Below, in pieces: positions 36,206-44,737 of a DNA stretch of 46,098 nucleotides (the first letter of the stretch is position 1; the number at the start of each line of letters is the position of its first letter). The position numbers and the translations under genes are program-made. Below the pieces are notes generated by a model. The model was not told the origin of the DNA. It did not search any database and saw nothing but the letters and a program-made list of their open reading frames with translations. The DNA comes from Clostridia bacterium (GTDB lineage Bacteria > Bacillota > Clostridia > TANB77 > CAG-508). Location: assembly GCA_022794615.1 (NCBI GenBank), contig JAAWFD010000032.1, forward strand, positions 1 to 46,098. Reading direction: 5' to 3'.

Positions 36206-37552
36206 TTACTTTTTTGATAGCATTTTACTTATGAATGATGTATCATAGTTGTTGTTTATAAAATCATCATTTTCTAATATCTTGTATAGAAAATCTATGT
36301 TTGTAGTTATTCCATCTACTACAAATTCTGAAATTGCACTTTTCATCTTGCTTATGGCTTCTTTTCTGTCTTTTCCATGTACTATTATTTTTGCTATCAT
36401 TGAATCATAATTGCTTGGCACTACATATCCTGAATAAATTGCTGTATCTACTCTTATTCCATTTCCTCCAGGTATATGTAACTCCTCTATCCTACCTGCC
36501 ATAGGCATGAAGTTTTTACTTGCATTCTCTGCATTTATTCTACATTCCATACTATGTCCTACTGGATTTAAGTTTCTTTCTGTTAATTCTAACTTTTCAC
36601 CAGATGCTATTCGTATTTGTTCTTTTACCAAATCTATTCCTGTTACCATCTCTGTTACAGGGTGTTCTACTTGTAACCTTGTATTCATCTCCATAAAATA
36701 GAAATTCATTTGCTTATCTACTAAAAATTCTATCGTTCCTACTCCTGTATATCCTATCTTTTTAATTGCATTTTCACATATCTTTTTCATCTTTTCTCTA
36801 GTTTTTTCATCTATTGCCTGTGATGGACTTTCTTCTATCATTTTTTGATTGTTCCTTTGTATACTGCAATCTCTATCTCCTAAGCATTTTACATTTCCAT
36901 AATTGTCTGCTATTATCTGTATTTCTACATGCCTTGGATTTTCTATGTATTTTTCTACATATATACAGTCATCTTTAAATGATAATTTTGCCTCTTGTTT
37001 TACTATTTCGTAATACTTAATTAATTCTTCTTCTGTATAGGCAATTCTTATTCCTTTTCCTCCGCCTCCCTTTGATGCTTTTATTATTACTGGATATCCT
37101 ATCTCGTTTGCTACTTTTAGTGCTTCTTTTACATTTTCTATGTCTCCATCTGAGCCACTTGGTACTGGCACTTCAGCTTTTTTCATTCTATCCTTTGCTC
37201 TTGTTTTGTTTCCCATTAAATCTATTAGCTCATAACTTGGTCCTATAAATGTTATATCTAATTCTTTGCACATTTTTGCAAAAGTCGCATTTTCTGATAA
37301 AAATCCATATCCTGGATGTATGCTATCCGCTCCTGTTAAACATGCTGCTTCTAATATACTTTTTACATCTAAATAGCTTTTATTTGATTGTGCTGGTCCT
37401 ATGCATACTGCTTCATCTGCTAGTTTTACATGAAGTGCTTGTTTGTCTGCTTCTGAATATACTGCTACGGTTGATATTCCCATTTCTCTACATGCTCTTA
37501 TTATTCTTACTGCAACTTCTCCACGATTTGCTATTAATACCTTTTTTAACAT
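36206..37552 (-). CDS. accC: Acetyl-CoA carboxylase biotin carboxylase subunit
   Basis: Carboxylates the biotin on AccB using ATP and bicarbonate. Hallmarks: LIANRGEVAVRIIRACRE, the glycine-rich ATP loop KASKGGGGKGIRI, MEMNTRLQVEHPVTE and GHSMECRINAEN. The ORF track begins at 37567, but AGAGGT lies just before the ATG at 37552 (MLKKVLIANRG), the normal start, giving 448 aa. Confidence 0.96.
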   Translation of the reverse strand: MLKKVLIANRGEVAVRIIRACREMGISTVAVYSEADKQALHVKLADEAVCIGPAQSNKSYLDVKSILEAACLTGADSIHPGYGFLSENATFAKMCKELDITFIGPSYELIDLMGNKTRAKDRMKKAEVPVPSGSDGDIENVKEALKVANEIGYPVIIKASKGGGGKGIRIAYTEEELIKYYEIVKQEAKLSFKDDCIYVEKYIENPRHVEIQIIADNYGNVKCLGDRDCSIQRNNQKMIEESPSQAIDEKTREKMKKICENAIKKIGYTGVGTIEFLVDKQMNFYFMEMNTRLQVEHPVTEMVTGIDLVKEQIRIASGEKLELTERNLNPVGHSMECRINAENASKNFMPMAGRIEELHIPGGNGIRVDTAIYSGYVVPSNYDSMIAKIIVHGKDRKEAISKMKSAISEFVVDGITTNIDFLYKILENDDFINNNYDTSFISKMLSKK

Positions 37553-37635
37553 ATCTTTACCTCTCATATTATTTTGAATTTATTGTTTTGTTTCTGGTCA
37601 AAATATAACCCTTCTGTCTAAAAGTATTTTTGGGA

Positions 37636-38058
37636 TTATACAACTGCAAATGTAAGCTCTCCTTTTGCTACAATTTTTCCATCTACTGTTGCTATCGCTT
37701 CTCCTACTCCTATTGGTCCTTTTCTTTTTATGATTTTTACTTCTAGTTTTAATGTATCACCTGGAACTACCATTTTTTTGAATTTCATATTATCTATTCC
37801 TCCAAATAAGGCATTCTTTCCTTTGTTCTCTTCCATACTTAATATTGCTATCGCTCCTGTTTGTGCTAGTGCTTCTGTTATAAGCACTCCTGGCATTATT
37901 GGATTTCCTGGAAAATGTCCTTGAAAATACCATTCATTTATATTTACATTTTTATATGCTGTTGCACTTTCTCCTGGTATGTATTCTTCTACTTTGTCTA
38001 TCATTAAAAATGGTGCCCTTTGTGGTATTATTTCTTCAATTCCTCTTATATCTAGCAT
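37636..38058 (-). CDS. fabZ: 3-hydroxyacyl-ACP dehydratase FabZ
   Basis: A 140-aa hot-dog-fold dehydratase. The catalytic His and Glu lie in [20 protein letters not shown]. The N-terminal [20 protein letters not shown] is typical of FabZ. AAGGAG precedes the ATG. It lies between accB and accC, a usual clostridial order. Confidence 0.95.
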   Translation of the reverse strand: MLDIRGIEEIIPQRAPFLMIDKVEEYIPGESATAYKNVNINEWYFQGHFPGNPIMPGVLITEALAQTGAIAILSMEENKGKNALFGGIDNMKFKKMVVPGDTLKLEVKIIKRKGPIGVGEAIATVDGKIVAKGELTFAVV

Positions 38059-38132
38059 TTTAGTATCTCCTTTTTTTGGTTTTATAAAAATATACTTTTA
38101 CATAATAATTTCTATATTTTTTAATATGTTTT

Positions 38133-38591
38133 CTACTTTATTTTGAATAATGGCATTCCATATTCTACCATATCATCATTATTTACACATATTTCTACTA
38201 TTTCACCATCATATTCAGATTCTATCTCATTCATTAGTTTCATAGCTTCTATTATGCATAATATTTGACCTTTATGTACTTTATCTCCTAATTTTACAAA
38301 TGGCTCTTCTGTTGGTGACGAACTTTGGAAAAATGTTCCTACCATTGGAGATTTTACTATTTTGTAGTTTTCTGTTTCTTCTTTTTTTACTGTTGTTGTT
38401 GTATTTAATACTTGTGCTGTTGCTGTTTCCACTGATATTGTTTGATTTTGTAAATCTGCTGGTATTGTTATTTCTTTTTTTGCATTTTTTGTCATACTTA
38501 TTTTGGTTCCATCTGGAAATTCTATGTTTATTGTATCTAATTTTGAATTTCCCATATCTTCCATTAGCTGTTTTATTTCTTTGTATTCCAT
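38133..38591 (-). CDS. accB: Biotin carboxyl carrier protein AccB
   Basis: A 152-aa carrier. A Thr/Ala-rich linker (about 55-75) separates the N-terminal region from the biotinyl domain, whose lysine is in EAMKLMN. KSPMVGTFFQSSSPTEEPFV is the typical thumb region. AAGGAAGGAG precedes the ATG. The 265-bp gap to fabF is unusually long for this cluster and contains both repeat families and a predicted promoter. Confidence 0.95.
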   Translation of the reverse strand: MEYKEIKQLMEDMGNSKLDTINIEFPDGTKISMTKNAKKEITIPADLQNQTISVETATAQVLNTTTTVKKEETENYKIVKSPMVGTFFQSSSPTEEPFVKLGDKVHKGQILCIIEAMKLMNEIESEYDGEIVEICVNNDDMVEYGMPLFKIK

Positions 38592-38689
38592 TGTTTATGC
38601 TCCTTCCTTGTTATTTAATTTTAAAAAGTTCTAATAGACTTTGATTAGCTTAGATGAGTATATTGTATATATATGTTTTAAATTTGAGC

Positions 38690-38745
38690 TTTTTTTCTAG
38701 TAAGCGGGAATTCCCGCTCACTGGAAAATTAGTACTTTTCTTAAC
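38690..38745. repeat. Intergenic palindromic element, copy 4, with a changed inner stem
   Basis: The inner core (38699-38722) is centred on AGCGGGAATTCCCGCT, a perfect 16-nt palindrome. It replaces the AACGGT-type core of the other copies by paired changes, while the flanks TTTTTTTCT and GGAAAATTAG stay. It lies inside the fatty-acid operon, between fabF and accB. Confidence 0.75.
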
Positions 38746-38803
38746 ATTAATAATATATATTATGTTGAAAAGTACATCCCATAGTCTTTATTAAAGCTAT
38801 TTT

Positions 38804-38832
38804 TTTATATTGTATAATATCTATTGTGTCAA
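38804..38832 (-). promoter_or_regulatory. Predicted internal promoter for accB and downstream genes, -35 box inside a REP-like element
   Basis: TTGACA (38827-38832), 17 bp, TATAAA (38804-38809) on the minus strand. The -35 hexamer is the outer end of the REP-like element at 38826-38852. The leader to accB would be about 200 nt and would contain the palindromic element. Confidence 0.55.
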
Positions 38833-38852
38833 AAAGAACGTCCCCATGACAC
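38826..38852. repeat. REP-like 27-nt element, copy 3
   Basis: GTGTCA...TGACAC with the core AAAAGAACGTCCCCA, the exact reverse complement of copy 1 (8750-8776). It lies 4 bp beyond the fabF stop codon, so like copy 2 it is placed at a gene's 3' end. Confidence 0.75.
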
Positions 38853-38856
38853 ACTT

Positions 38857-40092
38857 CTATTCATATTTTTTTAGTATTATCGTTGAGTTGTGTCCTCCAA
38901 ATCCTAACGAATTTGATGCTGCATATTTTATCTCTACTTTTCTTCCTTCATTTGGTACTATATCTAAATAGCATTCTTCATCTGGTACTTTGTAATTTAT
39001 TGTTGCTGGTACAAATCCTTCTTCTAATGCCTTTACACATGCAATTGCTTCTACTCCCCCTGCTGCTCCTAATAAATGTCCTGTATGTCCTTTTGTTGAG
39101 CTTACCATTACTTTCTTACTTGCATCTCCTAATGCTCTTTTTATTGCCATTGTTTCGCATGAATCATTTAAGTGTGTTGATGTTCCATGTGCATTGATAT
39201 AATCTATATCTTCTGGTTTTATTTTTGCATCTTCTATTGCATTTACTATTGCTCTTGCTCCTCCTTCACCTTCTGGTGCTGGTGATGTTATATGATATGC
39301 ATCTGATGATGCTCCATATCCTACTACTTCTGCATATATTTTTGCATTTCTTTTCTTTGCATGTTCTAATTCTTCTAATACTAAAATTCCTGCTCCTTCT
39401 CCCATTACAAATCCACTTCTTTCTTTATCAAATGGGATACTTGCTCTGTTTTTATCTAATGTTGTACTAAGTGCTTTTATATTTGCAAATCCTGATATTC
39501 CTGTTGGTGTTATACTTGCTTCTGTTCCTCCTGCAATAACCGCTTCTTGATATCCATGTTTTATCATTCTATATGCTTCTCCTATTGAGTGTGTTGCACT
39601 TGCACATGCTGTTACTATTGCAAATGATTCTCCTTTTGCTCCTATGTCTAATGCTACATTTCCTGTTGCCATATTTGCTATTACCATTGGTATATACATT
39701 GGTGATACCTTGTCTGGAGATTTTTGATAGCAGTTCTCTACTTGTTCTTCTATTGTTTCTAATCCTCCAATTCCTGAACTTACTATTACTCCTAATTTTT
39801 CCATATTCGTGTTTTCCGCTGTTATTCCACTATCTTTTATTGCTTCTCTTGATGCTATTACTGCAAATTGCGAATATCTATCCATTCTGTTTACTCTCTT
39901 TTTTTCAAAATAATCTTCTGGATTATATCCCTTTACTTCTGCTGCTAATTTTACTTTTTGATTATTTGTATCAAATAGTGTTATTTCATCTATTCCACAC
40001 TTTCCTTCTTTTATTCCTTTCCAAAATTCTTCTGCTGTATTTCCTAATGGTGTTATGGCTCCTAGCCCTGTTATTACAACTCTTCTTTCCAT
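38857..40092 (-). CDS. fabF: 3-oxoacyl-ACP synthase II FabF
   Basis: Condenses malonyl-ACP with growing acyl chains. The catalytic triad is visible: Cys in VTACASATHSIG, His in NAHGTSTHLND and His in GHTGHLLGAAGG. The ORF track starts at a TTG (40110), but GAAAGGAAAG is upstream of the ATG at 40092 (MERRVVITGLGAITPLGN), giving 411 aa, the usual length. It follows fabG by 23 bp. Confidence 0.95.
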   Translation of the reverse strand: MERRVVITGLGAITPLGNTAEEFWKGIKEGKCGIDEITLFDTNNQKVKLAAEVKGYNPEDYFEKKRVNRMDRYSQFAVIASREAIKDSGITAENTNMEKLGVIVSSGIGGLETIEEQVENCYQKSPDKVSPMYIPMVIANMATGNVALDIGAKGESFAIVTACASATHSIGEAYRMIKHGYQEAVIAGGTEASITPTGISGFANIKALSTTLDKNRASIPFDKERSGFVMGEGAGILVLEELEHAKKRNAKIYAEVVGYGASSDAYHITSPAPEGEGGARAIVNAIEDAKIKPEDIDYINAHGTSTHLNDSCETMAIKRALGDASKKVMVSSTKGHTGHLLGAAGGVEAIACVKALEEGFVPATINYKVPDEECYLDIVPNEGRKVEIKYAASNSLGFGGHNSTIILKKYE

Positions 40093-40115
40093 CTTTTTCT
40101 TTCCTTTCAATATTT

Positions 40116-40859
40116 TTACATTAACATTCCGCCATCTACATTTAATACTTGACCTGTTATATATGTATTTTCTTCTCCTCCTAAAAAGTACACTGCATTT
40201 GCAACTTCTTCTGCTGTTCCCATCTTTTTAAGTGGTATTTGTATATTTATATTTTCCTTAACTGCATCTGTTAATACTGATGTCATATCTGTTTCGATAA
40301 ATCCTGGTGCTATTGCATTTGATAATATGTTTCTACTTGCTAATTCTTTTGCTATACTTTTTGTAAAACCGATTATTCCTGCTTTTGATGCTGAATAATT
40401 GCATTGTCCTGCATTACCTGATACTCCTACTACTGATGATATGTTTACTATTCTTCCTTTTCTTTGTTTCATCATGTATGGTATTACATTTTTTGTTACA
40501 TTAAATGTCCCTTTTAAATTAACTTCTATTACTCTATCAAAGTCTTCCTCACTCATTCTCATTAATAGATTGTCTTTTGTTATCCCTGCATTATTGACTA
40601 ATACATCTATCTTTCCATTTACTTCTATTGCCTTTTTTACCATGCTTTCGCAGTCTTGCATATTTGTTACATCTGTTTTTATGAATGTTATTTTTATATC
40701 TTTTCCCTGTTTTATTTCTTCTTCTACTTTCTTTAAATCTGTTTTGTCTGATACATAATTTATTACTAAATTATATCCTTCTCTTGCAAATCTTTGTGCT
40801 ATAGCTTTTCCTATTCCTCTTGTTCCTCCTGTTATTAGTGCTACATTATTTTCATTCAT
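40116..40859 (-). CDS. fabG: 3-oxoacyl-ACP reductase FabG
   Basis: An NADPH-dependent short-chain dehydrogenase of 247 aa. TGGTRGIGKAIA binds the cofactor, NNAGIT is conserved, and the catalytic Ser-Tyr-Lys lie in NISSVVG and YSASKAG. The C-terminal GQVLNVDGGMLM is typical. GAAAGGAATG precedes the ATG. Confidence 0.95.
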   Translation of the reverse strand: MNENNVALITGGTRGIGKAIAQRFAREGYNLVINYVSDKTDLKKVEEEIKQGKDIKITFIKTDVTNMQDCESMVKKAIEVNGKIDVLVNNAGITKDNLLMRMSEEDFDRVIEVNLKGTFNVTKNVIPYMMKQRKGRIVNISSVVGVSGNAGQCNYSASKAGIIGFTKSIAKELASRNILSNAIAPGFIETDMTSVLTDAVKENINIQIPLKKMGTAEEVANAVYFLGGEENTYITGQVLNVDGGMLM

Positions 40860-40923
40860 TTAACTATCATTCCTTTCTTTAATAGAATAATTTAGACAAA
40901 CACTTCTTAAGTTTTCAATATTA

Positions 40924-41874
40924 CTAATCCTTCTTTACTTCCTTAATCATTTCTTCTAATTGTTCTAAATTTTGTATTGCATAACATTTTATTTCTGTAT
41001 CTTTTAGCTCTTTTTTTATAAATCCTGTAATTGATTTTCCTGGTCCTATTTCTATAAATGTGTCTATTCCTCTCTCTTGCATTGCTTTTATTGTTTTATC
41101 AAATCTTACTGGACTTACTATATGTTTTGATAATATTTCTTGGAAGTTATCTCCTTTTTTATATGTTTCTCCATCTATATTTTTTATTACTTTAATTTCT
41201 GATTTTTGATCATCTATTTCCACTTTTTGTAATTCCTTTGTGTATAACTCTCTTGCTTTTTCTAATTTTTCTGTGTGGAATGGTCCGCTTGTTTTTAGTT
41301 TTACTATTTTGATTGCTCCTAACTCTTTTAGTTCTTTCATTGCTTCTTCTACTGCTTCTAAGTTTCCAGATATTACTGTTTGATTTGTATAGTTATAGTT
41401 TGCAGGTACTACAAATTTTCCTTGTTTTCTTTTTTCTTCACATACTTTTTCTATTTTTTCTGTTTCTATTCCCATTACTGCTGCCATTGAGTATTCTTCA
41501 TTTGGTATATAATTTCCCATATAATAACTTCTTTTTTGTAATAGCTTTAAGCATTTTTCTAAGTCTAAATATCCTGCATATGTTAATGCTACATATTCTC
41601 CTAGACTTAGCCCAGCTGTTACTTCTGCTTTTATCCCTTTTGATTTTATTACTTCTAATGTTGCTAGACTTGTTAATGCTATTGCTATTTGTGTGTTTTC
41701 TGTTTTTGATAGTTCTTCTTCACTTGATTCAAAACATAATCTTTCTGTATCTATTCCTAATATTTCATTCGCCTCTTTGTATATTTGCCTTGCTTCTTCA
41801 TATTTATCATATATGTCCTTTCCCATTCCTACAAATTGGCTTCCTTGCCCTGGAAATAAAAATGCTATTTTCAT
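40924..41874 (-). CDS. fabD: Malonyl-CoA:ACP transacylase FabD
   Basis: Loads malonate onto ACP. At 316 aa it has FPGQGSQFVGMGKD, the nucleophile in GLSLGEYVAL, and the catalytic His in TSGPFHTEKL. It is the first gene of the cluster; a predicted promoter lies at 41954-41982. acpP and fabH, which commonly precede fabD in Clostridia, are absent here. Confidence 0.95.
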   Translation of the reverse strand: MKIAFLFPGQGSQFVGMGKDIYDKYEEARQIYKEANEILGIDTERLCFESSEEELSKTENTQIAIALTSLATLEVIKSKGIKAEVTAGLSLGEYVALTYAGYLDLEKCLKLLQKRSYYMGNYIPNEEYSMAAVMGIETEKIEKVCEEKRKQGKFVVPANYNYTNQTVISGNLEAVEEAMKELKELGAIKIVKLKTSGPFHTEKLEKARELYTKELQKVEIDDQKSEIKVIKNIDGETYKKGDNFQEILSKHIVSPVRFDKTIKAMQERGIDTFIEIGPGKSITGFIKKELKDTEIKCYAIQNLEQLEEMIKEVKKD

Positions 41875-41953
41875 TCTTTTTAACCATTCCTTCCATATAA
41901 TTATTGTAATAATTTAGTTTGTCTCTACTACGGATACTTATATTTCGTTTGTT

Positions 41954-41982
41954 ATTTTACCATTCATCTTGTTTGTTTTCAA
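41954..41982 (-). promoter_or_regulatory. Predicted sigma-A promoter for the fatty-acid synthesis operon
   Basis: TTGAAA (41977-41982), 17 bp, TAAAAT (41954-41959) on the minus strand, with TGG before the -10 box. The leader to fabD would be about 70 nt. No FapR-like or other regulator operator was recognised. Confidence 0.65.
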
Positions 41983-42118
41983 TTATATTGACCATACAGT
42001 TCAATTATTTCTTTGTATCTTTTTGTGACATTTTATATGATTTTTGTTTTGCATTTTTAATTTCTTACACTTTTCTTTAAAAAATAAAACTATATAATAC
42101 TATAAATTAGATAAAATA

Positions 42119-42152
42119 AAAAATAGCCAAGTCATACTTAACTATCTTTTTA
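42119..42152 (-). terminator. Terminator of the glucosaminidase-like gene
   Basis: On the minus strand ATAGTTAAGT and ACTTGGCTAT form a 10-bp stem (two G-U pairs) followed by six T. It lies 22-55 bp after the stop codon and separates this gene from the fatty-acid operon. Confidence 0.75.
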
Positions 42153-42173
42153 TTTACATTCAAATATAATTAT

Positions 42174-42986
42174 TTAATCTACTATTTTTTCCATTCCATT
42201 ATATACTAAATCGACCCATTTTGCTGTTTTAGGACAAAAATTAGTTCTTACTGCTTCTAAAGTTTTTCCTTCATAATACTTCCCATCTTCTGATAGATAA
42301 TTATCATGTAGCTTTTGTGCAGCTACTCTTAGCCCTTCTTCTACTGAACTGTATTTTATTAATTTTCCCTTTGACATTAAGCTTATATAATTATGTGTTT
42401 TTCTATGACTTTGTACAATATCCCATCCTGACTCGGCTGATATTAGTCCACAGAAAAATATTTCATTAATTTGATATTCTTCACATAAATCATATATTAT
42501 ATCACTATTATTATAAAAGAACTTTGTCTTATCTTGTTTTACTCTTGATATTAGTATTTTAAAATCTTCTTTTGATAATCCTGTTCTTTTTGTTAAATCC
42601 ATATCCTTAGATATTGTTACTTCTTCAATTGTTTTATATGTTGGCTCTGCTATTAGTACTTCTTCTAGTTCTATTTTTACTTCTTCTAGTTTTGCCTCAT
42701 CTTTTTGTCTTTGTGTAAGTGATTCTCTTCCTGTTACTTTGCTATATGTTATCTCCCTTTTTGCTAATGCTTGTATTTGCATTTCTGATTTTGTTTCTAT
42801 TCGTATTCTTTCTATTGGTTGTCTTCCTATGTTTTTTACCATTTGTGTTTCTGACTCCATATCTTTTGATATTTCTGTTGCTTTTGAATTTTTTAATTGA
42901 ATGTAAGTAGTTAATATTGCAATAATTATTATTGGTAATATTAATAGTTGTTTTATAGTCATTTGCATGACTTTTGTATTTTCCAT
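42174..42986 (-). CDS. Membrane-anchored glucosaminidase-like (lysozyme-fold) protein (270 aa)
   Basis: One N-terminal helix (about residues 12-28) anchors the protein. A charged, probably helical stalk (to about 150) leads to a C-terminal domain: YQINEIFFCGLISAESGWD with a candidate catalytic Glu, NYISLMSKGKLIKYSSVEEG and KLHDNYLSEDGKYYEG resemble the glucosaminidase family, which cuts the peptidoglycan backbone. The match is read by eye and moderate. AAGGGAG precedes the ATG, and two tandem promoters lie upstream. Confidence 0.65.
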   Translation of the reverse strand: MENTKVMQMTIKQLLILPIIIIAILTTYIQLKNSKATEISKDMESETQMVKNIGRQPIERIRIETKSEMQIQALAKREITYSKVTGRESLTQRQKDEAKLEEVKIELEEVLIAEPTYKTIEEVTISKDMDLTKRTGLSKEDFKILISRVKQDKTKFFYNNSDIIYDLCEEYQINEIFFCGLISAESGWDIVQSHRKTHNYISLMSKGKLIKYSSVEEGLRVAAQKLHDNYLSEDGKYYEGKTLEAVRTNFCPKTAKWVDLVYNGMEKIVD

Positions 42987-43027
42987 CTTATCTCCCTTTT
43001 TTCCTTTTTGTTAAATAACACTTTTGC

Positions 43028-43056
43028 ATTTTAACATTGTTTTTATTTTCTGTCAA
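43028..43056 (-). promoter_or_regulatory. Predicted sigma-A promoter P2 for the glucosaminidase-like gene
   Basis: A perfect TTGACA (43051-43056), 17 bp, TAAAAT (43028-43033) on the minus strand, about 40 bp before the ATG. Confidence 0.75.
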
Positions 43057-43075
43057 ATCCGACTTTTTTGTACAT

Positions 43076-43104
43076 ACTATACCCTATAATTGCTAAATTT
43101 TCAA
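43076..43104 (-). promoter_or_regulatory. Predicted sigma-A promoter P1 for the glucosaminidase-like gene
   Basis: TTGAAA (43099-43104), 17 bp, TATAGT (43076-43081) on the minus strand, 48 bp upstream of P2 and a few bases after the birA stop codon. Confidence 0.5.
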
Positions 43105-43108
43105 GGAT

Positions 43109-43672
43109 TTATATGATTTCTTCTAAATTTCTTATAATTCTAATAATTACTTCTTCTCTTGAAAATTCTCTATTATACTCTTTCTTCAATGATGTCACGA
43201 TATGTTCTAATTCTAACGGAAATTCTGTTTCATTCACATTAAATCCCATACTTATTAGTAAATAGTTTATTTTCTCCCCTATTGAATTTACTTCTGTTAG
43301 TATTCCACAAATTTTTTTTTCTTTTAGTAATAAATCGTTTGGCTCTTTTATTTTTAATTCAATATTATATAATTCTTGAATCGCTTTTTGGATTGCTTTT
43401 GCTATATCTACTGTTAAGTTTTCTAATTCTTCTACTTTCTTATCTGGCTTTAGAACTATTGTCATTGCTATATTGTTTTCTTTTCCTGTATACCATATTC
43501 TTCCTTTAGTTCCTATTCCTCCTGTTTGTGCTTCTGCTATTATTATACTTCCATTGTTTATATTATCTATATTTCTTTTTGCATATTTATGTGTAGAATC
43601 TATTGTTTCAAAATATTGGACTTTCTTTCCTATATATCTACTATTAGATTTTTCTATTTCATTTATTTTCAT
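43109..43672 (-). CDS. birA: Short biotin-protein ligase
   Basis: The 187-aa protein contains only the catalytic domain: DSTHKYAKRN, the biotin-binding loop TGGIGTKGRIWYTG (usually GRGRRGR), PNDLLLKEKKICGILTE (usually KWPND) and SMGFNVNETEFP. The N-terminal DNA-binding domain and the C-terminal domain of larger BirA proteins are missing, so it should not act as a repressor. The likely substrate is AccB, encoded 5 kb away. It follows the exchanger gene by 43 bp and may be cotranscribed. Confidence 0.85.
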   Translation of the reverse strand: MKINEIEKSNSRYIGKKVQYFETIDSTHKYAKRNIDNINNGSIIIAEAQTGGIGTKGRIWYTGKENNIAMTIVLKPDKKVEELENLTVDIAKAIQKAIQELYNIELKIKEPNDLLLKEKKICGILTEVNSIGEKINYLLISMGFNVNETEFPLELEHIVTSLKKEYNREFSREEVIIRIIRNLEEII

Positions 43673-43715
43673 TTCATTTGCTCCATTTATATATTATATG
43701 TTACTCTCTTTCCTG

Positions 43716-44672
43716 TTATGCCTTTGTTATTATCATATTAGCCATATATAATATGTATATTACTAAAAATATTATTCCGTTTTCTCTTGTCATTTCATCT
43801 TTTTTGCCTATATATGGGAATAAAGTAAATAATACAGTTCCTAATATTAATACTAAGAAGTCCCAATTATATGCTGTTGAATATGATATTGGACTTAATA
43901 CTGATGATACACCTATGATTAATAATATATTAAATATTTGTGAACCTACTATATTTCCTATTGCCATGTCTACTTCACCTTTTCGTGTTGCTGTTATTGA
44001 TGTTATTAGTTCTGGTAAACTTGTACTAAATGCTACTACTGTTAAACTTATCATTTTTTCGGTTATTCCTATTGCTTTCGCAATACTTGATGCTCCATTT
44101 ACAACAAAGTCTCCTCCAAATTTTAATGCTACTATTCCTATTATTATTTTTATTGTTGCTTTTAGCATACTTTCTGTACTTTCATCTAACACTATCTCTT
44201 TGTCAAATTCATTTCCCTTTTTTGCCATTACTATGTTGTATATTATAAATATTGCGCATAAAGCTATTAATATAAATCCTTCTACTTTTGTTATTGTACT
44301 ATCTCCTCCATTTATACATAATAGGAAAAATAGTATTGTTATAAATACAGTAAATGGATTTTCTATTACTCTTGTCTCCCTTTTAAATACTAATGGTTTT
44401 ATTATTGAACATATTCCTAATATTAAAAATAAATTTGATATATTGCTTCCTACCACATTTCCTAATGCTAAATCTGAATGCCCCTCTAATGCTGATGTTA
44501 CACTTACCATTAATTCTGGCATAGATGTTCCTATTGCTACTATTGTTAGACCTATTATTATTGTTGGTATATTGAATCTCTTTGCTACATTACTTGCTCC
44601 ATCTACTAATATGTCTGACCCTTTTATTAATAGTGCAAATCCTAAAATTAGTAAAACTACACTTACTATCAT
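43716..44672 (-). CDS. Calcium/sodium antiporter, CaCA family (YrbG-like)
   Basis: A 318-aa polytopic protein (about ten helices) built from two inverted repeats. The alpha motifs are GTSMPELMVSVTSALEGHSD with NVVGSNISNLFLILG, and STSLPELITSITATRKGEVD with NIVGSQIFNILLIIG, which hold the acidic cation-binding residues. Such proteins exchange Ca2+ for Na+ or K+; the ion pair cannot be read from sequence. Start supported by a weak AGTAGGAATAG; strong promoter at 44738-44766. Confidence 0.9.
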   Translation of the reverse strand: MIVSVVLLILGFALLIKGSDILVDGASNVAKRFNIPTIIIGLTIVAIGTSMPELMVSVTSALEGHSDLALGNVVGSNISNLFLILGICSIIKPLVFKRETRVIENPFTVFITILFFLLCINGGDSTITKVEGFILIALCAIFIIYNIVMAKKGNEFDKEIVLDESTESMLKATIKIIIGIVALKFGGDFVVNGASSIAKAIGITEKMISLTVVAFSTSLPELITSITATRKGEVDMAIGNIVGSQIFNILLIIGVSSVLSPISYSTAYNWDFLVLILGTVLFTLFPYIGKKDEMTRENGIIFLVIYILYMANMIITKA

Positions 44673-44737
44673 TCTATTCCTACTTTCTTTTACGTCGTAT
44701 AATCCTTTTTTACGACTTGTTATACATTCATTCGCAT

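Noticed and set aside
86-38745. The four palindromes as a CRISPR array
   Set aside because: They are scattered over 38 kb, singly, without spacers or cas genes.
41875-42118. Operator of a fatty-acid regulator upstream of fabD
   Set aside because: I looked for FapR-like and FabT-like palindromes and found none convincing; only the promoter is supported.
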